From positions 1 through 64,000 of the forward strand of contig NZ_CAAGHK010000090.1 of NCBI RefSeq assembly GCF_900769625.1: DNA of 64,000 nt. Direction: 5' to 3'. Both the position numbers and the translations under genes were made by a program. Below, in pieces: positions 34,578 through 43,092 of the stretch (position 1 is its first letter; the number at the start of each line of letters is the position of its first letter). Under the pieces are notes generated by a model. It saw only the letters and a list, made by a program, of their open reading frames with translations. It ran no database searches and was not told the DNA's origin. This stretch comes from an uncultured Clostridium sp. Lineage in GTDB: Bacteria; Bacillota; Clostridia; Clostridiales; Clostridiaceae.

Positions 34578-34709
34578 GTGGAAAGGTTAAAAGAACTTAT
34601 TAATAATAATATAAGTTTAGCTGCATTTTTAGTAGTTATCTATGTGCTTGGATTTCTGCATAAGATAATAAAAGCTATTCTTAAAGAGAAAAATAACCGA
34701 AAAAGATAA
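34578..34709 (+). CDS. Small single-pass membrane protein, 43 residues
   Basis: A GTG at 34578 follows GAGAGG at 9 bases. The product is (M)ERLKELINNNISL, a hydrophobic helix (AAFLVVIYVLGFLHKII), then a basic tail ending KNNRKR, the pattern of a small membrane protein with its C-terminus inside. A good terminator (AAAGGACT...AGTCCTCTTT, 34713-34740) follows within four bases of the stop, which supports a real transcription unit. Function is unknown. Confidence 0.55.
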   Translation: MERLKELINNNISLAAFLVVIYVLGFLHKIIKAILKEKNNRKR

Positions 34710-34712
34710 TTA

Positions 34713-34740
34713 AAAGGACTACTTCAAGCAGTCCTCTTTT
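34713..34740 (+). terminator. Intrinsic terminator of the 43-residue gene
   Basis: AAAGGACT pairs with AGTCC(TC)TTT and is followed by C and T. Confidence 0.65.
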
Positions 34741-34817
34741 CTTAGCAATATTAAATATCATCACTACATCATTCATCATGTTGTTTACGATTTTTCAGCA
34801 GCAGATGTTTTATTAAG

Positions 34818-34988
34818 TTAGAAATGGTTATCAATTTCATTTTTTTGTATTCTTTTTAAGTCTTTTAGTCTTAAACTTGTAGCTGAGATTATATCATCAA
34901 ATGATTCTCCTTCTAAAATCATTTTTTTTGCTAAATCATGAGATTGTTTGCTTTTTAATTTATTCATACTATTAATCACATCTTTCAT
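34818..34988 (-). CDS. Small helix-turn-helix-like protein or transposase tail
   Basis: A 56-residue frame. The second half, DLAKKMILEGESFDDIISA followed by TSLRLKDLKRIQKNEI, has the rhythm of the tail of Rpn/PD-(D/E)XK nuclease-type proteins (AKK(L/M)-LEKG-S-EEI-E-TGLS-EEI--L). It may be an independent small protein or the leftover end of such a gene. Neither of two in-frame ATGs (34988, 34967) has a strong ribosome site. No upstream nuclease sequence was found. Confidence 0.4.
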   Translation of the reverse strand: MKDVINSMNKLKSKQSHDLAKKMILEGESFDDIISATSLRLKDLKRIQKNEIDNHF

Positions 34989-35128
34989 AGAAAATTTTCA
35001 CTAAATTTATTATGTGAATATGGACAGAATTTATTCGTAAAAATATTAGAAGTGGATATTTTAAATTAGAGTATTGTGATATAATCATTATAATATTTAT
35101 AAAAATTAATATTAACAGGTAAGAATAA

Positions 35129-35401
35129 GTGTCAAATAATATCATTCCAGATACAGTTGAGATTAAGGGAACATTGAGAAATACTGATCATGAAGTAAGA
35201 GAATATGTATTAAAAAGAATAAGAAAGATAGTAGAAGGAATGACTCAGATTATGAATGCTGAATATGAACTTGATTTTAACGGTGGATGTTCAGGAGTAG
35301 TAAATGACAGTAATATGGTTGATAGATTTATAAGTTCAGCAGAAAAAGTTATTGGAAGAGATTCTATTCATGTTTTAAATGACTATAAAATTATCAATTA
35401 A
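35129..35401 (+). pseudogene. Relic of an M20 family amidohydrolase (dimerization-domain fragment)
   Basis: The 90-residue frame begins NNIIPDTVEIKGTLR and continues through VLKRIRKIVEGMTQIMNAE and VVNDSNM, which is the lid/dimerization domain and start of the following segment of M20D amidohydrolases (hippurate hydrolase, N-acyl amino acid deacylase). Both the metal-binding N-terminal domain and the C-terminal catalytic part are absent, so it cannot be an active enzyme. The GTG at its start lacks a good ribosome site. It probably marks a large internal loss of an old gene. Confidence 0.75.
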
Positions 35402-35558
35402 TATCGTGTTAACAACATCAATTGATAATTATTTACATAAAAAAAATATAATGCTATAATAAAATTGTTGCAATATTAATAAAAAGAATTAGCCATTAAA
35501 TTGTTTAAATGATATGAATTCAATTGTAAATATGGTATAAGATAGAGAGGAGAAAACA

Positions 35559-36089
35559 ATGAGTAACGAATTAGATACTAATGTAAATGTAAAAGAAGAA
35601 ATTAAGACTATAACAAAAAATCTTGTTGAATCGCTTTCACAAATTTCAGCAGGAATAAATGAAGTTGCTATTGGTGTTCAGCAGCTTGCAGAGAGAAATA
35701 CTCAGCTTCTTAAGGAAACAAATGAAGCAAATCAGAAGGCTAAAAATAGTGATGAAATAGTTGGTATAATACAGGATATATCAAAGCAAACAACTCTTTT
35801 AGGCTTAAATGCATCTATTGAAGCTGCAAGAGCAGGAGATTCAGGTAAAGGGTTTGCTGTTGTTGCTCAGGAAATAAGAAAGCTTTCAAATACATCAAAA
35901 GAGTCAATCAATAAAATTGATACAATTATTAAATATATTTCAAATTCAATTTCAAGTATTGATGACAGCTTAAACAGCACAAACGAAATATCTCAGAATC
36001 AGTCAGCAGCTCTTCAGCAGATAACAGCTTCTGTAGAAGAATTAAATTCAACTGCTCACTTATTAGGAACAATTGCAGACAAGCTTTAG
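35559..36089 (+). CDS. Small soluble methyl-accepting chemotaxis-type signalling domain
   Basis: A 176-residue protein consisting only of a chemoreceptor signalling domain (MCPsignal). The hairpin tip, which contacts CheA and CheW, is IQDISKQTTLLGLNASIEAA followed by GKGFAVVAQEIRKLS. No sensor domain, membrane helix or HAMP is present, so it is cytoplasmic. Such short forms may dock into receptor arrays or act with non-chemotaxis partners. GAGAGGAG lies 9 bases before the ATG. A terminator GACATATG/CATATGTC follows at 36103-36135. Confidence 0.9.
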   Translation: MSNELDTNVNVKEEIKTITKNLVESLSQISAGINEVAIGVQQLAERNTQLLKETNEANQKAKNSDEIVGIIQDISKQTTLLGLNASIEAARAGDSGKGFAVVAQEIRKLSNTSKESINKIDTIIKYISNSISSIDDSLNSTNEISQNQSAALQQITASVEELNSTAHLLGTIADKL

Positions 36090-36102
36090 AATTGTATTAA
36101 TG

Positions 36103-36135
36103 GACATATGGTCTTCAGTTATCATATGTCTGTTT
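36103..36135 (+). terminator. Intrinsic terminator
   Basis: GACATATG (36103-36110) pairs with CATATGTC (36123-36130), then TGTTTT. Confidence 0.7.
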
Positions 36136-36443
36136 TATTATGATATGCATTCTGTAAGCAGTAATATTCTGCAAATTTAAATATGTATATATCTAAAAAT
36201 ATTTATATTGTTATTGGTATTATCAGGTATCTGAATAGATATTCTGATAGTTATATACTTAAGTTGATAATTTACAGATGACAATGAAGGAGGAAATATA
36301 AAAACATTTCTTTTGTTTATAGAAAGTTATTATTAGAACTTAAATATAATAATCAAAATCTTCAGAAGTGGTTTTAAATTGTAAATTCTTAATTTGAATA
36401 TATATATGAAATTTAGTTTGGTAGTTTATCAAGGAGGTTTTTT
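36136..36443. other. Intergenic, 308 bases, with a hairpin and an unused ribosome site
   Basis: TATCAG-G-TATCT (36221-36232) pairs with AGATA-TT-CTGATA (36237-36249). A strong AAGGAGG at 36287-36293 is not followed by a usable start codon at normal distance. These may belong to the leader of the gene at 36444. Confidence 0.4.
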
Positions 36444-36929
36444 ATGAAGAAAAAAATAATAGCATCATTATTAGTATCACTGTCTATTGTGGCACTTTTA
36501 CCAGCATCAGCTCAGGCAGTGTGGAAAAAAGATAAATATAGCAATAACGTATGGGTAGAAGCAGGTGGAGTTAAGCAGGGATGGAAGTTAATTGATAATT
36601 ACTGGTATTATCTTGGAGCTGATGGAATTCCTATAACTGGATGGCTGAAGGATGGAGAGAACTGGTACTATATGTGGTCTAATGGTACTATGGCATATAA
36701 TACATGGATGACAAATGGAGGGTTCTGGTATTACTTTGATAATGATGGTAGAATGGTAACTGATTCAGTGACTGTCGAAAATAAAGAATATGACTTTACT
36801 AAAATGGCAATAATATTATCAAAATATATAGATGGAAGCAAATCTATAGTAAATACTGCACAGGCAGAAAGTGTACAAACAGATGCGAATACAGATTTTA
36901 CATCAGATGCACAGACAGATGTGAAATAA
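36444..36929 (+). CDS. Secreted choline-binding-repeat (cell-wall-binding) protein
   Basis: A 161-residue protein with a clear signal peptide (MKKKIIASLLVSLSIVALLPASAQA, cleavage after AQA near residue 25) and then about four copies of the roughly 20-residue wall-binding repeat, W---(G/D)-WYY---(D/N)G-M--GW (GWKLIDNYWYYLGADGIPIT and following). The last 50 residues lack repeats. There is no catalytic domain, so it may be a small wall protein or an anchor subunit. AAGGAGG lies 7 bases before the ATG. A terminator follows at 36937-36975. Confidence 0.92.
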   Translation: MKKKIIASLLVSLSIVALLPASAQAVWKKDKYSNNVWVEAGGVKQGWKLIDNYWYYLGADGIPITGWLKDGENWYYMWSNGTMAYNTWMTNGGFWYYFDNDGRMVTDSVTVENKEYDFTKMAIILSKYIDGSKSIVNTAQAESVQTDANTDFTSDAQTDVK

Positions 36930-36936
36930 ATTATTT

Positions 36937-36977
36937 AAAAAGGTAGATTAGGTATAAACTCAGTCTGCCTTTTTAAT
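36937..36977 (+). terminator. Intrinsic terminator
   Basis: AAAAAGGTAGA (36937-36947) pairs with TCTGCCTTTTT (36964-36974), one T-G pair. Confidence 0.75.
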
Positions 36978-37020
36978 AATATTATTATAGAAAGCTAAAT
37001 TATAGAGGTAGTGATAAAAA

Positions 37021-37800
37021 TTGAGAGTCATGACTTTTAATTTAAGATGTGATTTTCCACTAGATTTTAATAATAGATGGAAAAGCAGAAGAAATATTGT
37101 TTACGATATAATGAACACATATAAATGTGATATTGTAGGAATGCAGGAAGTAACAGAATCCATGCATAATGATATAAAGGATAATATGAGCAGATACAAT
37201 ATAATAGGAGTGCCAAGAACACGAAAATTTTTTTGTGAAAGAAATGATATTCTGATAGAGAAAAGATATAACATATTTTCATCAAAAACTTTCTGGCTTT
37301 CGGATACTCCGGATATTGAGGGAAGTTCTAAATGGTTTTCGGTTTTTCCAAGAATATGCACAACAGCAGTGGTTGAAATGGAAAACAGAAAAAAGATAAG
37401 GATATGTAATTCACATTTGGACTGTTTCACCTCAAAAGCAAGAGAATATGAACTCAGAAGGCTTATGGAAATCATCGAAAAAGAACAGAAAAAAGAAAAG
37501 CTTCCATTAATAGTAATGGGAGACTTCAATTCAAAACCAGACAGCAGGCTCATAAAAAATTTATCTGATGGAGTTTATGGAAATCAGAAAATGAGTGCGG
37601 TTCAGGAATATGATAAGAGGTTGTATCTGAGTTCTACGATGAGCATGTTTAAAGGCAGAGAAAAAGGACTTCATATTGACTATATATTTGTTTCAGAAGA
37701 ACTGAAAGTAAATAATGCAGAAATAGTAAGATATAATTTACATGGGAAATATCCATCTGATCACTATCCATTAAGTGCTGAAATAGAAATAATTCATTAA
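37021..37800 (+). CDS. Endonuclease/exonuclease/phosphatase family protein
   Basis: A 259-residue hydrolase of the EEP superfamily (DNase I-like fold): MTFNLRCD at the N-terminus, catalytic Glu in VGMQEV near 40-45, NSHLDC near 129-134, MGDFNSKPDS near 166-175 and the C-terminal SDHYPLSAEI. The superfamily cleaves phosphodiesters in nucleic acids, phosphoinositides or sphingomyelin. This length and the plain core suggest a nuclease or phosphatase of unknown substrate. No signal peptide. The TTG start follows AGAGGTAGTGATAAAAA, and the next in-frame ATG would remove only three residues. Confidence 0.88.
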   Translation: MRVMTFNLRCDFPLDFNNRWKSRRNIVYDIMNTYKCDIVGMQEVTESMHNDIKDNMSRYNIIGVPRTRKFFCERNDILIEKRYNIFSSKTFWLSDTPDIEGSSKWFSVFPRICTTAVVEMENRKKIRICNSHLDCFTSKAREYELRRLMEIIEKEQKKEKLPLIVMGDFNSKPDSRLIKNLSDGVYGNQKMSAVQEYDKRLYLSSTMSMFKGREKGLHIDYIFVSEELKVNNAEIVRYNLHGKYPSDHYPLSAEIEIIH

Positions 37801-37873
37801 TTGTTTATTTTGAATAGAAAAATGAACAATTAATGCTGTAATAATACTATATTAAAAGTAAGGATGTGATTGA

Positions 37874-38041
37874 TTGCCAAAATTAGAATACATGATATAT
37901 TTCATATATATATGTATATCTATTGTTGTAGGAGCAGCAGGAGCTTATTATGTAGTTACCATGGAAGATATTGAAGCTTCTGCAATTAATCAAAATGAGA
38001 GTGATACTCCTATAGAAGAAAAAAAATATATATTATTTTGA
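37874..38041 (+). CDS. Small single-pass membrane protein, 55 residues
   Basis: A TTG at 37874 is 9 bases after AAGGA. The product has a hydrophobic helix (about residues 7-29, ending VVGAAGAYYVV) and an acidic tail (SAINQNESDTPIEEKK). The hydrophobic-then-acidic layout suggests the tail is outside. No other evidence supports expression. Function is unknown. Confidence 0.45.
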   Translation: MPKLEYMIYFIYICISIVVGAAGAYYVVTMEDIEASAINQNESDTPIEEKKYILF

Positions 38042-38337
38042 CTATAAATCATTGTATCTATCACTTTTTTTGTTGTTTTTCAAGAAAAATATTCAGAAAA
38101 ATACGTATAAATTTATTCAATATATGGTTTTTTATATGAAAAAATAGATTGTCCAAATTCATATAAATTACTATGTAAAAAAATATGAGCATAAATTGAA
38201 AATACTTCTTTTGAAAAGAAAAAATATATAACATATAATATGTTCATGCCATATCGGTGAGGAATAGATAATTACATTTTAAAAAGCATATAAAAACAGC
38301 TTATCGTAATTATCAAAAAGTAACAAGGAGTGGTTTT
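38042..38337. other. Intergenic, 296 bases, nothing identified
   Basis: AT-rich leader of the 3D-domain gene. No hairpin or frame that I can support. Confidence 0.35.
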
Positions 38338-39216
38338 TTGAATAAATTAAAGAGATATATCTGCAGAGGGTGTGCATTTTTAGGGATAAGTTCTGTGATT
38401 GCCGCAGGAGGCTATGCTTATACAATTGAAAATAGAGCAGATTATCGAAATGAATCGTTAGAGGATGCTTTAATGAGCAGTTTTGAGTCTGACAGTAGCA
38501 ATAAGTATGAAAAAAGAGGAACTATAGTCAATGTTGAGAGTTTATTAAATGTACGTCAGCAGCCTTCAATGGATAGTCTCATAGAAAATACTCTTAATGA
38601 TGGAGAAGTAATCCATATCATAGATGAAAAAGAAGGATGGTATGAAATACAGAATGATAGCAGTACTGGATATGTCAAAAATGACTTTGTTGAAGAACAT
38701 AAAGACAGGCAGGCATTAATAGTTGTACCATTAAATAATAAGGTTAAAAAAGATGAAGAAGTAAAATCTGATGTGATTACAGAAAATTTATCATCAGCAG
38801 CCGATTCTTCTGATTCAAAACCTGAAAATAATTCAGAAGGCATTAGTGTACAGGAAACAGTATCAGCAGAGAGGACGGCAGAAGAAGCACCAAAGGGAAA
38901 ACTTATCAATGTTGAACTTACTGCATACTGTAATGATGAACAATGTTCAGGAAAGTGGGGCGGAACAACTGCAATGGGCACTGAGACAAGAACAGGTGTT
39001 GTTGCAGCACCTGAAGGTATTACATTAGGAAGTAGATTATATATCCCGGAACTGTCATATTATAAGAGTGATGCTCTTTTTAATGTAGAAGACAGGGGGG
39101 GAGCTGTTAAGATGAAAGATGATGGGACATATATAATAGATGTATGGTTTCCAACATATGAACAGGTTGTAAATTTTGGACGAGTGCGTACTACTGCATA
39201 CATATTAGAACAATAA
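38338..39216 (+). CDS. Exported SH3b plus 3D-domain protein (cell-wall hydrolase-like)
   Basis: A 292-residue protein with an N-terminal membrane/signal helix (about 8-28), a bacterial SH3 domain at about 58-118 (LLNVRQQPSMDSLIENTL, IIDEKEGWYEI), a Ser/Glu-rich linker, and a C-terminal 3D domain from about 195: LTAYCNDEQCSGKWGGTTAMG, then VEDRGGAVK and IDVWF. The three conserved Asp residues of this lytic-transglycosylase-like fold (as in YabE/Rpf-type and YuiC proteins) are present. It probably cleaves or remodels peptidoglycan outside the membrane. The TTG start follows AAGGAGTGG. A terminator is at 39232-39272. Confidence 0.88.
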   Translation: MNKLKRYICRGCAFLGISSVIAAGGYAYTIENRADYRNESLEDALMSSFESDSSNKYEKRGTIVNVESLLNVRQQPSMDSLIENTLNDGEVIHIIDEKEGWYEIQNDSSTGYVKNDFVEEHKDRQALIVVPLNNKVKKDEEVKSDVITENLSSAADSSDSKPENNSEGISVQETVSAERTAEEAPKGKLINVELTAYCNDEQCSGKWGGTTAMGTETRTGVVAAPEGITLGSRLYIPELSYYKSDALFNVEDRGGAVKMKDDGTYIIDVWFPTYEQVVNFGRVRTTAYILEQ

Positions 39217-39231
39217 TTTTATATTTAAACG

Positions 39232-39272
39232 TTTAAAGCTGAGTACAGATTGTATTCAGCTTTAAGTTTTTT
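39232..39272 (+). terminator. Intrinsic terminator
   Basis: TTTAAAGCTGA...TCAGCTTTAA with an inner GTAC/GTAT pairing, then TTTTTT. Confidence 0.75.
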
Positions 39273-39377
39273 AGCCACCTATGAATAAAAAAGTTATTAT
39301 TTATAAAAACTAAATAATAACATATTATTTAGGAGGTGAAGATCTGATGAGGAATAAGACTTCTTCATCAGAAGAGC

Positions 39378-40013
39378 ATGAAAAAATTTTTGAAAAATTT
39401 TTTTTGTCTAGCAATAAGTATTATGCTGTTATTTTCCTGTTCGTTAGATGTATATGGAGAAAGTAATTCAAAGACAAAAGAATTCATGAGTAATCATTCA
39501 GAAATACTGAAGTCAATCAAAGAATGCAGCCAGTGTATAAGTGGAAAAGGAGATATAAGAATAGATTTTCTGGAAGAAGCAGTTCATATTAATGACATTC
39601 AGATATGTATGGCAGAGAATATAATAAAGTGTGGTGATAATAAATACATAAGAAATCTTGCAAAAAACCTTATAAAAAATTCAATGGAATGCACTACAGA
39701 ACTTAATCAAGAATTATATAATATCAGAAATGATACAGCAGGTGACAAAGAAACAGAAGAAAAATATCTCAATGAATATAAAAAATTATATAATAAAATG
39801 ATTTTGAATCTTCAGTGTAAAAGAGAAGATGAAAATATAGAAAAGATTTTTCTAAGAGCATCAATAAAACACCATGAAGCATTAATTGAATTGGCAGATA
39901 TTTTTTGTGAATATAGTGATGATGAAAAAATGACTGAGATAGCTAAAGATATTCAGAATAAAAATATCAAAGAAATCAAAAAGATGAAAACTGCCTTTAA
40001 GAAATGCAGCTAA
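39378..40013 (+). CDS. Exported DUF305-like helical protein
   Basis: A 211-residue protein with a hydrophobic N-terminus (MKKFLKNFFCLAISIMLLFS), possibly a lipoprotein signal with Cys in LFSC. The mature part is helical, with two related halves: EEAVHINDIQICMAENII in the first and ASIKHHEALIELADIF followed by EIAKDIQNKNIKEIKKMK in the second, resembling DUF305 (ferritin-like, HH--A motif). The best ribosome site (AGGAGG) lies before another ATG at 39347 in a different frame, which runs 39 codons and overlaps this gene. So the real initiation is uncertain. Eight consecutive T occur at 39408-39415. Confidence 0.7.
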   Translation: MKKFLKNFFCLAISIMLLFSCSLDVYGESNSKTKEFMSNHSEILKSIKECSQCISGKGDIRIDFLEEAVHINDIQICMAENIIKCGDNKYIRNLAKNLIKNSMECTTELNQELYNIRNDTAGDKETEEKYLNEYKKLYNKMILNLQCKREDENIEKIFLRASIKHHEALIELADIFCEYSDDEKMTEIAKDIQNKNIKEIKKMKTAFKKCS

Positions 40014-40164
40014 GAATATTTGATAATATTTTGGTAAGTATTTTGAAACAGTTTATTTTATAAAACGACTACAGAAATAAGAATATGTAGCACTTAACGA
40101 GATTAAAGTGTGGCAGAATATTAGAAGATTATACTTAAAAAATAACGAAATAAGAGGAGACGAT

Positions 40165-40200
40165 AAAAAACCATCTGTTATGATACACAGATGGTTTTTT
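40165..40200 (+). terminator. Intrinsic terminator
   Basis: AAAAAACCATCTGT (40165-40178) pairs with ACAGATGGTTTTTT (40187-40200). It lies 150 bases after the DUF305-like gene. Confidence 0.85.
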
Positions 40201-40283
40201 GTACTAAAAATTTAGAATGTTACTTTTTAATTTATATCTAAAAGCAGTATTAATATGATTATTAGTGGTGTTGGTCAGTTGAT

Positions 40284-40328
40284 AAAATCTATTGAAATAT
40301 AATCAGTGATAACATTTCAATAGATTTT
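40284..40328 (+). other. Perfect 15-bp inverted repeat before the K+ channel gene
   Basis: AAAATCTATTGAAAT (40284-40298) and ATTTCAATAGATTTT (40314-40328) pair fully. It is the second terminator-like structure in a 400-base gap that has no gene between the two, so it may end a small untranslated transcript or attenuate the channel gene at 40411. Confidence 0.55.
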
Positions 40329-40410
40329 CTGTATTAACAACATATTATGAGGATAAAATAGTAATATATGATAAAAATAGATTTATTAATAGTATTATGG
40401 AGAGGTTAAT

Positions 40411-41184
40411 GTGAGAGATTTGGAGTTTACTAAAAGTAAAAAATTGGAACTGATATATGATATTACAGCCGGATTTATGGCAGTAATTGCTGTTCTTGTA
40501 ATTATGATTGAATTTTCATATTCATTAACGGCAAAAGAAGCATACTATATTCACATAATAGATAATATGATTTATTGTATTTTTGCAGCAGATTATTTTA
40601 TAAGACTGATATTTTCAAAGAATAAAAAAATGTTTTTAAAATATAATATAGTTGATTTTATAGCAATACTTCCTTTTGGAATATTTTCTTCATTTAAATA
40701 TGGAAGAACATTAAAGCTTATAAGAGTAGGTACATATCTGATGCGGCTTATTGATAATATTAAAGAAGTAGTTTTTACAAATAATTTTATTTATGCTCTT
40801 GGAACTACTGTTATAATTACTATTGCTGGATCAATTGGTATATATTTCTTAGAAGTTCGCAGTAATGGAAATATAAATACATATGGTGATGCATTATGGT
40901 GGAGTATAGTTACTGTTTCGACAGTTGGCTATGGAGATATAGCAATTGTAACTTCCTTTGGAAGGATTGTAGCATGTATTCTGATGATTACAGGTATGGG
41001 TTTTTTAGGAATGTTAACAAGCACAATGTCGTCATTCTTTTTCAATAAGCACACTAAAAGCTTATTAGCAGCTGAATCAAAAGTTGATGAGCATAATTTT
41101 CTCGACATATCAAAGTTGTCAGATGAAGATAAAAAGAAGATCATAAGTTATTACAACTATCTATGTTTTAAAGAAAATATATAG
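40411..41184 (+). CDS. Voltage-gated-type potassium channel subunit
   Basis: A 257-residue membrane protein with about six membrane segments: four in the sensor-like N-terminal part, then a pore loop with the K+ selectivity filter TVSTVGYGD (about residues 168-176) and the last helix CILMITGMGFLGML. The fourth segment (RTLKLIRVGTYLMRLI) holds only a few spaced Arg/Lys, a reduced voltage sensor. The C-terminal 45 residues form a short soluble tail. It would act as a tetramer in the cytoplasmic membrane. The GTG start follows GGAGAGG. A terminator is at 41356-41396. Confidence 0.93.
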   Translation: MRDLEFTKSKKLELIYDITAGFMAVIAVLVIMIEFSYSLTAKEAYYIHIIDNMIYCIFAADYFIRLIFSKNKKMFLKYNIVDFIAILPFGIFSSFKYGRTLKLIRVGTYLMRLIDNIKEVVFTNNFIYALGTTVIITIAGSIGIYFLEVRSNGNINTYGDALWWSIVTVSTVGYGDIAIVTSFGRIVACILMITGMGFLGMLTSTMSSFFFNKHTKSLLAAESKVDEHNFLDISKLSDEDKKKIISYYNYLCFKENI

Positions 41185-41355
41185 AAGTGATCAGCAGTAT
41201 ACATTTTATTATGTCTATACTATACTATATTAGTATATAAGAGCACTATATGGGAATTATAGCGCATAATAGATTGAAAGGTGTTGAATTTAGCAGGGAA
41301 ATAAAAAATGTATTGAAGATACAGGTCATGCACTGCATTAATAGTTAAATATTAA

Positions 41356-41396
41356 AATTCCTTTTAGAATTTTCTTTTTTCTAAAAGGAATTTTTT
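41356..41396 (+). terminator. Intrinsic terminator of the K+ channel region
   Basis: AATTCCTTTTAG pairs with CTAAAAGGAATT, followed by TTTT, 170 bases after the channel stop codon. Confidence 0.85.
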
Positions 41397-41500
41397 GCCT
41401 TTAAAAGCAGTGGAAATAATACAAAAAAAGTAGTGTTAAAGAAGAATTTTCCGATAGTTGAAAATGAAATTGCAGAATAAAGATAATTATGAAAAAATAG

Positions 41501-41536
41501 AGAATAAAGTAAAAATAAAGAATAAAGTAAAAATAA
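41501..41536. repeat. 18-bp perfect tandem duplication
   Basis: AGAATAAAGTAAAAATAA occurs twice in a row (41501-41518, 41519-41536) about 70 bases before the L,D-transpeptidase start. Low complexity, so it may be a slippage product. Confidence 0.7.
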
Positions 41537-41605
41537 TAAAGGAAATCTATTTATTATATAGAATAAATATAATGTGCGCCATACAAAAGGGGGGGATATT
41601 TAAAA

Positions 41606-42859
41606 ATGGGAAACTATAATACTAAATGCACAGGATTATTAAAAGTTATCACTACATTTATATTCAGCATATGTGTAATACTATGTGGAACATGCTTTAA
41701 TTATCAAAATGCTTATGCTGAAACGTTAAAAAAGGATCAGAATAGAGCTACATCATCAATTGAAAGTGACTATACTTTGACATTGATTGAAAGAGGAAAT
41801 ATTAAAGAACATATAAATGGTTCTGATATAGGTATGAAAAAGGATGCAGGAATTACCTTTGATGAAAACTTATTAAGAAATGTTGTTAATAAACTTTCAT
41901 GTCTTAATCCAGATAATATAATTGAATCAAAAAATGCCAAGCTTGAGTATATTGGGAATCAGTATGTAATAAGAAAAGAGATTTATGGAACAGAAATCGA
42001 TAAGGAGGTTTTATACAACAGCATTGTAAACGCAATAAAGGTTGGACAAACTAAGCTTGATTTAAATTCTATAAAATGTTATAAGGATCCTAGATATTCA
42101 TCAACATCACAGGAAGTAATTAATGCACAAAACACTCTTAACAGATATGTATCTGCAAAGATATCATATAATTATGGAACTGATGGAAGTGTTCTTGATG
42201 GAAATACTATCAAGGATTGGATTTACATCAATGGGGAGTACGAGATAACAATTCTTGAAGGTAAAGTCAGACAATATGTAGATTCAATTGCAGATAATTA
42301 TAGATCATCATTAGGTTATTCAATAACAGTTTCAGGAGGACGTAGTGGAAATAATCACAGCTGGAGTGTGGACAGAGATAATGAAACAACATCATTGATA
42401 GAGAATATCAAAAATGGTGACAATATAACTAAGAATCCTGCATTTGTTCAGAGCTCATATGGTGATTACTTTGCAAATGTAGGTGATACATTTGTTGAAG
42501 TTGATATGGGAAGACAGTATTTATGGTTCTATAAAAATGGATATATTGTAGCTGAAGGTAATATAGTAACAGGAAATATGAGTGCATCAGGATGTGCTAC
42601 TCCAGCAGGTGTATATACATTAAACAGACGCCAGAAAGATACTGTTTTAGTGGGACCAAACTATCAGTCACCAGTAGCATTCTGGATGCCTTTCATCGGA
42701 AACAGCATTGGACTTCATGATGCAAGCTGGAGATCAGAATTTGGTGGAGAAATTTATAAGACTAGTGGATCACATGGATGTGTAAATCTTCCTTATTCAT
42801 TAGCACAGTCAATTTATAATAATATTAGTGTTGGAACACCAGTAATCTGTTTCTACTAA
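41606..42859 (+). CDS. L,D-transpeptidase (YkuD family)
   Basis: A 417-residue exported enzyme that makes 3-3 peptidoglycan crosslinks or attaches proteins to the wall. The N-terminal helix (about residues 13-37, ending NAYA) is a signal or anchor. A middle domain (about 100-220) looks like the PG-binding_4 domain often found in these proteins. The YkuD domain occupies about 290-417, with the catalytic Cys in TSGSHGCVNLP near the end and the upstream HD in GLHDASW. A GGGGGGGA ribosome site lies 11-18 bases before the ATG. A strong terminator follows at 42874-42918. Confidence 0.93.
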   Translation: MGNYNTKCTGLLKVITTFIFSICVILCGTCFNYQNAYAETLKKDQNRATSSIESDYTLTLIERGNIKEHINGSDIGMKKDAGITFDENLLRNVVNKLSCLNPDNIIESKNAKLEYIGNQYVIRKEIYGTEIDKEVLYNSIVNAIKVGQTKLDLNSIKCYKDPRYSSTSQEVINAQNTLNRYVSAKISYNYGTDGSVLDGNTIKDWIYINGEYEITILEGKVRQYVDSIADNYRSSLGYSITVSGGRSGNNHSWSVDRDNETTSLIENIKNGDNITKNPAFVQSSYGDYFANVGDTFVEVDMGRQYLWFYKNGYIVAEGNIVTGNMSASGCATPAGVYTLNRRQKDTVLVGPNYQSPVAFWMPFIGNSIGLHDASWRSEFGGEIYKTSGSHGCVNLPYSLAQSIYNNISVGTPVICFY

Positions 42860-42873
42860 AATAATCAGAAATT

Positions 42874-42918
42874 AAAAGTACACTTATTTTACATTAACTA
42901 AAATAAGTGTACTTTTTT
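42874..42918 (+). terminator. Intrinsic terminator
   Basis: AAAAGTACACTTATTTT (42874-42890) pairs perfectly with AAAATAAGTGTACTTTT (42900-42916), then T. Confidence 0.9.
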
Positions 42919-43092
42919 ATGCTGATAGTGATTGTTATAGAGATTAAAGTATTAAAATATAAATTTTCTAATTAAGAAATTACGTAGAATAACTTACTAA
43001 GCCTAATAAACAAGAATTCCATAAGTCACAGTTATCTTGTATATATATTAAAACTAATAATTTTAGATAATTATTAATATCTAATGTTGAAA

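Noticed and set aside
41501..41536. The 18-bp tandem duplication as a regulatory iteron
   Set aside because: Only two low-complexity copies, better explained by replication slippage.
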